Made by a program: the position numbers and the translations under genes
NCBI GenBank assembly: GCA_016218815.1
Contig: JACRCX010000038.1
Span: 62,001-126,000, forward strand
DNA from: Deltaproteobacteria bacterium
GTDB taxonomy: Bacteria > Myxococcota_A > Polyangia > DRWM01 > JAAZOP01
Direction: 5' to 3'
DNA: 64,000 nucleotides
Part shown: positions 58,401 through 64,000 of the stretch, one piece after another
Numbering within the stretch: position 1 is the first letter of the stretch
Layout: each line of letters begins with the position of its first letter
The notes under the pieces: model-generated
Databases searched by the model: none
What the model saw: only the letters and a program-made list of their open reading frames with translations
Told to the model about the DNA's origin: nothing

Positions 58401-60405
58401 CGGGCAGCACGCTCGCGCGCATGACCTCGGGAAACTTGAACTCCCTGATGTCGAAAAGCGCCCTCCATGCCTCCATCTGGCCTTGGAGCACGACGTTGCG
58501 TTCCTTGGGTGTGAGATCGAACCAGCACAGATCCTGAAGAAGGAAGCACAACCCCGCGAGGGGTACTTCGCCGTGGAGTGCGCGCGGGGGGTAGAAGCAC
58601 GTCGCTTCCTGCGTGCCGATCCGCTTGGCCGTGCTGTTGTCGATGGCCACCGGAAACAACGGCTCGCGTCGCGCCGCCGCGACCAGCAGTGCCTTGTCCT
58701 GCCAACCGAGCCCCCGCCACAGTTGCTCGAGCACGCTGAGAACGGGATCGACGAAGACCTTTCCGGACACGTGCGCGTCGAGCTCCGATCTGGACGGGTC
58801 GGCCGATGCCAACAATGCTGCGGCCTCGTCTGCCGTAACGACGTGGGCGCCGTGGTCGACAAGCACGCGACCAATCGCCGAGCCACACAAGTCGGCGCAT
58901 GGGAGGGGGCGGCCACCGCTCGTCGCGTCCGGGCGCAGCAGCGACCGGAACGACCGCCCGACATCGTCGTCGGAGACGATCGGCGGCACCGCGCAATCAC
59001 GAATCGCCAAGCGCGCGTCGCCTGCGGCCGGGAGGAGCGCCAGGCTGGCGAGGGCATCGACGACCTCTTCGTAGAGAGCCTGGGCAGCCGCAGTGGCGCA
59101 GCGACTGCAGGGCTCAACGTGCCGGTCGAGCAAGGCGAGGCAGTCCAGTACTGCCGCACCCCCGGCGAGCAGCTTCGGAAGCAGGCGGTCACGAAGCACG
59201 CGCGCAGCTTGACGGAACAGGAACCGGTTGTAGTTGGTGGAGTCGTGCTCGACGCGAATCTCCTGCCGAGAGAGGTTAGAGCCGAAGGCTCCGCTGACGA
59301 GCAGGTCGTACGGGCACGGTTCACCCGTCGGCAGGAAGACGTGGAACCGTCGCCACTGATCCTTCAGGGCAATCGGCTTTTCGCCGCCCATGCGGGCGGC
59401 TATAGACACCTCGGTGAACTCGACACCCTCCCAGGTGAACTCGTCCAGGCCGCCGCGATGATCCCCGATGGCGATGTCCGCGTCATGAGCCAGGAGGAAC
59501 GTCTCACCGGCGCCGTCGTCCGGCACGAGCGTGACGCGGTAGTCTCCCGATTCCTCGAAGCCGGCAACAGCCCTCCAAATGCCATCGACGGCGTGCTGGC
59601 GCTGGACCGAACAGGCGAAGGCCCGGGCTTCGCCAGACCGCCGGATGTCGACCTCGATGCGCCCAATGTGTTTCAGGAAGACGAGAGAGGTGATGGGCAG
59701 GTCACGGAGCACCGAGGCGAGACGGTCGCGTTGCTCCCCGGTCATCCTGGCGCGCAGCGGGAACCGGAAGGCCGTGTTCATCCCCTGCAGACGAAGACGG
59801 TCCCATGCCGCGGGGGCTTCGTTCGCCGGCCAGGGGAAGCGGGTCGCGGGCGCACGCGATACCTGGTCCAACCTTCCTTCGTCCACGAGCGGTTGGGCGC
59901 CCCGTACGGCGGCTTCGGGGCTGAGGCGGAAGCTGACGGTGGTCGAGAAGACTTCGGGGGAGTCTGTGATCTCGAGCACCGACTTGAACCCCATCCCCTT
60001 GTGGCCGATGGAGGCTCGGCGCTTCTGGCCGTGCATGGTCTTCTTGCTGGCGCTGATCCCGCATAGGCCGCGGACGTCCGCCTCGTCGAGGGCTCGTCCG
60101 GAGTTGGCGACCCAGAGTTCGCTGTCCGTCAGTTCGAAGCGGACGCAGGATGATGCGGTTCCCGCCGCCATCGCGTCGTCGGCGTTCTGGAGCAACTCGT
60201 AGACGAGGCGGCCGCGGTAGTCTTGCGCGATCTGGCTTTCCTGCCCGACATCCTCCCGAAGGCGCTGTGGGCTGGCCCGGTAGACGTTCAGGTTCTCGCA
60301 TCTGATCTTCTCAAGGAGGTCCGCCGGCACTGTCTCGCCGGGCGCTGCGGATGTTGGGGGACCGCCGACCGGCGACACGTCGCGGAAGGTGCTGTCAGCC
60401 GCCAT
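55423..60405 (-). CDS. Sacsin/NOV-type HATPase protein with C-terminal DUF3883 domain
   Basis: A 1660-residue cytoplasmic protein. Residues about 30-270 form a GHKL/sacsin-type ATPase: VYELLQNADDAM (N-box), DVRGLCGIS and SIGHKGMGFKSVLEITD (lid and Gly box). A long middle region has no recognised motif. Residues about 1520-1630 form a DUF3883 (NO VEIN C-terminal) domain with PGFDILALDP and MIELKSS, a PD-(D/E)XK-like arrangement. Proteins of this build are frequent in defence islands. GGGGAG precedes the ATG, and the start lies inside the end of the helicase gene (11-base overlap), so it is coupled to it. Confidence 0.9.
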   Translation of the reverse strand: MAADSTFRDVSPVGGPPTSAAPGETVPADLLEKIRCENLNVYRASPQRLREDVGQESQIAQDYRGRLVYELLQNADDAMAAGTASSCVRFELTDSELWVANSGRALDEADVRGLCGISASKKTMHGQKRRASIGHKGMGFKSVLEITDSPEVFSTTVSFRLSPEAAVRGAQPLVDEGRLDQVSRAPATRFPWPANEAPAAWDRLRLQGMNTAFRFPLRARMTGEQRDRLASVLRDLPITSLVFLKHIGRIEVDIRRSGEARAFACSVQRQHAVDGIWRAVAGFEESGDYRVTLVPDDGAGETFLLAHDADIAIGDHRGGLDEFTWEGVEFTEVSIAARMGGEKPIALKDQWRRFHVFLPTGEPCPYDLLVSGAFGSNLSRQEIRVEHDSTNYNRFLFRQAARVLRDRLLPKLLAGGAAVLDCLALLDRHVEPCSRCATAAAQALYEEVVDALASLALLPAAGDARLAIRDCAVPPIVSDDDVGRSFRSLLRPDATSGGRPLPCADLCGSAIGRVLVDHGAHVVTADEAAALLASADPSRSELDAHVSGKVFVDPVLSVLEQLWRGLGWQDKALLVAAARREPLFPVAIDNSTAKRIGTQEATCFYPPRALHGEVPLAGLCFLLQDLCWFDLTPKERNVVLQGQMEAWRALFDIREFKFPEVMRASVLPALDLERDTVDRTERSALRDLDRLAAICQLAGRTPNAGAPLPYERLKTNRALFNLSRLDVPCRGTSDGNVKWTPAYQAYFGADWLGPGSVECILHVGRELGVTGLPSIDFVLGPDRLGGLLERYRDLKEDPEDEERGGDVGEDEVSLDEDEEVALDADDRERWLRFFLWLGVNASLRPVHFHDVEDRASGWLKTRDLRRPDGWAFRNLPDDLWARYRETVLAELAERAPERIDATVPYFYELHDLEHLVAFLNIASAEPTARFARALYEHLARHWSTLEKFSRVQVAEVPASHEPARRTKPPRAKNDELTDAGMNLWLFRLQSAAFCPTGHGPRGAVHTWLPTAEVQRRFGRRGRPGSHLIPTLDVDPAVLKGKARTFAQALGVRDELSPATFAVADAKVLLERLRKLYQTRCDGNEDLRLELREVIRPAYRNLIELLSGKAEGANDRSPLSASMVLASDGQGALRFLDARSVFYLDRRDTRERLVADAPIWTFVIDASPGARLVLSQMFGMRVLEDSLAWAPMPGDPALVDDRLTEFRGGLRRLAPYLLARVGADRADERLARHDARNLRDFIDAVEPVTSLNLSCSLDGKELAVDEGSREAFVDLGGGDGPQAFVVWGENPWPPDQHEAETLAGALCDVLGAGYFESFIALLQSESPTLRERILRRAGAPVDVDDKRILFQTAGDGDGRQDDLASGDGGDTDEPKTVAAPTGAREDPAAGPAASDRAGDGAAERPRLPLYEPADLLIEGVPLIIAGDPAGEGRDGGKRASSGGPCAGSGRGNGRFGGNTDLEKLNALGMWVALSFEQRRLRRAGLPEARMFDSENQTGDRHMLVFDVSKPESIESARHKSEMFNAAMTWLHQTFGVVPDWPGFDILALDPRVPDSVDRMIELKSSGVASRIQEMTWNEWKTAKKSTLRERFYLYLVGNLRTDLVAAQPYIRTIRNPFEQMIADVQVARSVQRKVQLAVHEFREAEHLDLMIRRHAPEEEAK

Positions 60406-63400
60406 GGGCGTCTCCCCTGGTTGTCGCAGTCATGACTGCACGCGGCTCCATTGACGCTCCACCACCGCCGTTCGACCTGCCGAGTTCCGGGGGAACCCTA
60501 ACCCAACTCGGCCCCGACACGTACAGCAACCCCACCTCGTCCACCCTGTACCCCGCCGCCTCCAACACCCGGCGGTACGTCTCGAGCTGCACGGCGTACT
60601 GGCCGAAATCGGGGATGTTGGCGGGGGTGGCGAACTTGTCGCCGGCCTTGAAGTCGACCACCACCACGTGGCGGTCGGGAAACTCGATGACCAGGTCGGG
60701 ACGGCCCGTCCAGAGCGTCGTGCCGTCCGTGCCGAGCACCGGACGCTCGAAGTGCGGCCGGCCCTTCAGCAGGTCCTGGAAACCGTCGAGGCCGTCCCGC
60801 ACCGCCAGCCCGGCCCCTACCAGCCACTTCGCCAGCACGGGCTGGGTCGTGGACCACTCGGTCTTCAGGTACGCCGTCGCCGCCTCGATCGTCGGGTCCC
60901 CTGCGAATCCCCAGGTCGCCAGCCAGCCGTGCACCACCTCGCCCCAGGTCGCGGCGGGAACGCCGTCGAAGCCGGAGAGGGCAGGGCGGGTCGGGCCTGA
61001 CTCGCCGACGACGATCTTCGCGCGGTCGCGGTACGACTTCTCGATCTCCTCGACCGGAAGCCCCGCCTCCTCCGCACTCGTCGCCCGGGCCATCACCAGA
61101 CCCCTCGGCTCCGCCCACTCGACAAGGGGGTTCGCGACGCGACCCAACGGTTTGCGCAGGCGAAGCGTCGCGGGCTTCTGCTTGACCTGATCGGCCTGCA
61201 CGACCTGCACGGCCGGACCGAGACGCGAGTTCTCGATGTAGACCTCCCGCAACGCGTTCTTCAACGGGTTGGAGTCCCGAGACGCCTTCTCGAGGCCGAA
61301 CGTCACGCTGCGCTTCGCCCTCGTGAAACCGACGTAGAACATGCGCAGCCCCTCTTCTCGACTTTCGCGATCGCAGAGGGCCGCCCCGAGCATCGCCAAA
61401 GGGTCCGCCGCCGGCTCGAGGCCGCCGGCCGGGTCGACGCGCGTCCCGAGCACCGGCTGTCCCCGCGGCGTCGCCACCACCCATGCGTTTTCGCCCTTGA
61501 CGCCGCGGTCTCCCTCCTTGTTGACCTGCAACAGCGCCACATGGTCGAACTCCAGCCCCTTCGCACCCCAGTACGTCGTGACCGTCACGACACCCGCCCC
61601 CCCGTGCAACCGCACCACCGGCAGGTCGTCCGACGGGTCGTCCCCGGGTTCCAACCCCTCGACGACCGCCCGCGGGTCGACGCCGTTCGACTCCAGCACA
61701 CGGATCACCTCGAACAGGATCTCCAGCCGCGCCAACGCCGCCCCGTCCTCCCACTCGGGTCCGGCCGCCACGATCGGCCGCCACGCGAGCTGCGCGGCGA
61801 GCCACTCCAGAACGTCCGCCGTCGGCTCGCGCCCGAGACGCCTCCGCGCCGCGCGCAAGATAGGCAGGACGACCTCCAGGCGCGCCCGATCGCCTTCCTC
61901 GAGCTGCGACAGATCGACTTCCGGTACGAAGATTCGTCCGAAACCGCCGCCGGCACGCAAGAGCATCAGTCCGCGGTCGGACACGCCGACCGACGGGTGC
62001 TTCAACATCCCGACCAACGCGATGTCGTCGGTGAGGTCCGTCAGGGCCCGCAGGAACAGCCGGACATCGGCGGCGCCGCGCGACCCGAGCAGCGCCCGGT
62101 CACCCGTGAGCTGAGCCGGGACGCCGTGGTCGCGCAGCACGCGAACCGCGTCGGCGCCCTTGGCCCACGATCGTACCAGGACGGCCGCCGTCTGGTCCGG
62201 GTGAAGTGCCCACTGCTCGCGCACCCGCTCGGCGAAGACGACCAGAGCCAACCGATCCGGCTTCTCTTCCGCATCGATCACCACGACCGGGGCCGGGCGG
62301 TCCTTGCTTTCCAACCGGCCGGGTTTCGCGTCCGGCCCCTCCTTGAGCGTGTCCGGCAGGGCGTCGACTCCCGTCTCGCCGTTCTCGACAAGGTGCCCGA
62401 ACGCGACCCGCTGCGCCGTGACCAGAAGCTTCGTGGACCGGTAGTTCGTCTCGAGCCACGTCCAGGTGCCGTTGCGCTTCGCGCCCTTGACGAGTTCGAA
62501 CCACCCGTACGGGTCCGCACCCCGGAAGCGATAGATCGACTGCCGGCCGTCGCCGACGAAGAACGCTCGAATTCCCTTCGGCCCTCCGCGCATCTGCTCG
62601 AACGCCTCGTAGAACGCGAGTTGTGCGGGGTTCGTGTCCTGCAATTCGTCCACGAGCAGGGCGTCGAACCGGGCGCGGAGCCCGGCCAGGGAGTCGTCCC
62701 GGCATAGGGCGGTGGCGGCCGCGAGCAGCTCCTCGTAGCCGAGGCGACCCTCGCGCGCGATCAGGCGCAGCGCACCGTCGCGGACCTGGGGTACGAGCTG
62801 CCCGAATGCTCGCTGCACCTCGGCGGCGCGGTCCAGGTCGCCGCCGTCGAACCACGGCCACATCTTGGCCTTGCTTGCCCAGGACGACCATGCCCACTCG
62901 TCCGCCCGCATGTCCCGCAGACCGATCGACTCGAGCGTCTCGTTGAGAGCCTTGTTGCGTCGCGCCGACGGCTCGTCCTCGGGCTTCAGCTTCGCGAGGC
63001 AGTGGAGCGCCTCCGCGGACGGGCGGCCGACCGGGTTCCGGATCCAGTCCGCGGCCGGCCCCGTGAGCTCCTTGCCGCGCGTCCGCGCGCAAATCCTCGT
63101 TACCCATTCGTCCGGATCGTGCTTCACCTCGCGGGCGAGCGCCTTGCCGAGCCCGTCCAGGAGCTTCGTCGCGGTCGTGGCCGAAGCGGGGGCGACCTTC
63201 GAACGGGGCGCGGACCTCCACAACCCCGGGACCTGCACGGCCGCGAGCGCCGCGAGGTCGTCGACCGCTTGCCCCAGGGTGAGATGGCGCAGCAGAACGC
63301 GGGCGGGGTCGGACAATTCGTCCAGTGCCTCCCGCGCGGCCTGCTGGTAGGCGGCGGACGTGTCCCCCGAAACCTCGACCGGGCCGTCGATCCAGACCTT

Positions 63401-63787
63401 GGATCCGTCGCCCAGCACGAAGTGCGCCTGGAGCGCGAACTCGCGCATCAGGGACAGGATGAACGCGTCGACAGTGCAGACGGGGAGGGCGTCGAGCTGC
63501 CGCAGGGCACCGTCAGCGGTCTCTGCCTTCGGCAAGAACGGGCCATACAGCTTCTGCTGCTTCGCGTTGAGCTTCGAACGACCGGCTGCGGCGTCGAGCA
63601 GGCGAGCGAGGCGCTCGACCATCTCCGCCGCCGCCTTTCGCGTGAAGGTGATCGCGACGATCCTGTGGGCCGGGACGTCGTCCTGCAGCAGTCCGAGATA
63701 CCGCTGCAAGAGGACTGTCGTCTTCCCCGAGCCGGCCGGCGCGGTCACGACCCGGACCTTGGGATCCGTCGGCGGAAGGCGGTTCAT
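60395..63787 (-). CDS. AddA-like UvrD-family helicase-nuclease
   Basis: A 1130-residue protein. Motif I is APAGSGKTT, Ia TFTRKAAAEM, II LLVDELQDTN, III GDGRQSIYRFRGA, IV NYRSTK and V TTYWGAKGLEFDH. A RecB-family nuclease domain forms the C-terminus (GRPDLVIEFPDRHVVVVDFK, QLETYRR). AGGAGGTG lies 6 bases before ATG 63787. It overlaps the upstream nuclease gene by 4 bases and the downstream HATPase gene by 11 bases. The two-subunit arrangement follows AddAB, but the fusion of the operon to a sacsin-type ATPase and the accessory location argue against the housekeeping repair complex. Confidence 0.93.
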   Translation of the reverse strand: MNRLPPTDPKVRVVTAPAGSGKTTVLLQRYLGLLQDDVPAHRIVAITFTRKAAAEMVERLARLLDAAAGRSKLNAKQQKLYGPFLPKAETADGALRQLDALPVCTVDAFILSLMREFALQAHFVLGDGSKVWIDGPVEVSGDTSAAYQQAAREALDELSDPARVLLRHLTLGQAVDDLAALAAVQVPGLWRSAPRSKVAPASATTATKLLDGLGKALAREVKHDPDEWVTRICARTRGKELTGPAADWIRNPVGRPSAEALHCLAKLKPEDEPSARRNKALNETLESIGLRDMRADEWAWSSWASKAKMWPWFDGGDLDRAAEVQRAFGQLVPQVRDGALRLIAREGRLGYEELLAAATALCRDDSLAGLRARFDALLVDELQDTNPAQLAFYEAFEQMRGGPKGIRAFFVGDGRQSIYRFRGADPYGWFELVKGAKRNGTWTWLETNYRSTKLLVTAQRVAFGHLVENGETGVDALPDTLKEGPDAKPGRLESKDRPAPVVVIDAEEKPDRLALVVFAERVREQWALHPDQTAAVLVRSWAKGADAVRVLRDHGVPAQLTGDRALLGSRGAADVRLFLRALTDLTDDIALVGMLKHPSVGVSDRGLMLLRAGGGFGRIFVPEVDLSQLEEGDRARLEVVLPILRAARRRLGREPTADVLEWLAAQLAWRPIVAAGPEWEDGAALARLEILFEVIRVLESNGVDPRAVVEGLEPGDDPSDDLPVVRLHGGAGVVTVTTYWGAKGLEFDHVALLQVNKEGDRGVKGENAWVVATPRGQPVLGTRVDPAGGLEPAADPLAMLGAALCDRESREEGLRMFYVGFTRAKRSVTFGLEKASRDSNPLKNALREVYIENSRLGPAVQVVQADQVKQKPATLRLRKPLGRVANPLVEWAEPRGLVMARATSAEEAGLPVEEIEKSYRDRAKIVVGESGPTRPALSGFDGVPAATWGEVVHGWLATWGFAGDPTIEAATAYLKTEWSTTQPVLAKWLVGAGLAVRDGLDGFQDLLKGRPHFERPVLGTDGTTLWTGRPDLVIEFPDRHVVVVDFKAGDKFATPANIPDFGQYAVQLETYRRVLEAAGYRVDEVGLLYVSGPSWVRVPPELGRSNGGGGASMEPRAVMTATTRGDAHGG

Positions 63788-64000
63788 GGCGACACCTCCT
63801 GGTCCGCGGACTCCAACCCGGCGTCGGCGCCGAACCCGGCTCTGAGCCGGCAGATCTCGCCGTAGTCGCAATAGGCGCCCTTGTACTTCTTGAACGGACA
63901 CCCTTCCGCGTTCGGCACCAGGGGGAAGAATCCGGCCCGGGCATGGTCGAGCACCTCGCCGAAGACCCGGGCCGCGTGCGCGGCCATCTCCCCGGTCCAC
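63784..64000 (-). CDS. AddB-like PD-(D/E)XK nuclease, C-terminal part only
   Basis: About 72 codons of the 3' end are in the window. CPFKKYKGAYCDYGEICR matches the C-terminal iron-sulfur cysteine cluster of AddB and Cas4-type nucleases (C...C-D-[FY]..[IV]C). The TGA overlaps the ATG of the AddA-like gene. The rest of the protein lies to the right of the window. Confidence 0.75.
   Translation of the reverse strand, partial: WTGEMAAHAARVFGEVLDHARAGFFPLVPNAEGCPFKKYKGAYCDYGEICRLRAGFGADAGLESADQEVSP

Noticed and set aside
60395..63787. Housekeeping AddA repair helicase
   Set aside because: Motifs fit, but the gene overlaps a giant HATPase/DUF3883 gene and lies among nuclease, WYL and toxin-antitoxin-type genes. 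I kept AddA-like without assigning the gene symbol.

Overview
The window is very GC-rich and densely coded. It looks like a chromosome segment of a Myxococcota (former Deltaproteobacteria) relative. Four things point there: a kelch-type surface protein ending in a MYXO-CTERM-like tail (Cys, glycine-rich hydrophobic helix, RRRR), an AgmX/PglI-type C-terminal domain in a lipoprotein, many predicted lipoproteins with acidic Ala/Asp/Glu linkers, and multi-domain two-component and c-di-GMP proteins. An octahaem cytochrome fragment and an O2-sensitive glycyl radical enzyme with its activase suggest at least facultatively anaerobic life. No tRNA, rRNA or CRISPR array was seen.

Region 1 (1-31 kb) is ordinary accessory and housekeeping sequence. 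It holds a truncated multihaem c-type cytochrome, a LarA-type nickel racemase, an outer-membrane barrel overlapping an HD-GYP response regulator, and a glycyl radical enzyme/activase/metallo-beta-lactamase operon. These are followed by a histidine kinase, a CheY-like regulator and a REC-GGDEF-EAL protein, then a radical SAM protein, MutY and an envelope set (C25 peptidase, MYXO-CTERM kelch protein, outer-membrane protein plus 1614-residue metalloprotease lipoprotein, AgmX-type and VWA lipoproteins). Several families of short dispersed repeats lie between these genes and sometimes inside them.

Region 2 (31.1-41.0 kb) is a compact divergent six-gene cassette. One arm encodes a protein of unknown family, two DUF2791/BrxD-like P-loop ATPases and an Lhr/BrxHI-like helicase. 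The other arm encodes a SNF2/RapA-like helicase and a cysteine-rich winged-helix protein. The arms share a 195-base intergenic region with a perfect inverted repeat and a good -35 box. The components resemble BREX accessory genes, but no BREX core gene (pglX, pglZ, brxC) is in view. This is the best candidate here for an undescribed nucleic-acid-processing or defence system.

Region 3 (41-64 kb) is a defence-type island, partly decayed. It contains a tandemly duplicated DUF4258/DUF2283 gene pair (a candidate toxin-antitoxin pair) with a double-SWIM SNF2 helicase, of which one copy is collapsed and another is only a tail. Next come a wHTH regulator remnant abutting a wrecked TOTE-type primase-helicase, a PD-(D/E)XK-DUF2075 protein divergent from a second PD-(D/E)XK protein and a WYL regulator, and an ORF interrupted by two in-frame stops. 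The region ends with an overlapping operon of AddB-like nuclease (cut by the window), AddA-like helicase-nuclease and a 1660-residue sacsin-type HATPase with a DUF3883 end. Assignments rest on motif reading only; no database search was possible.
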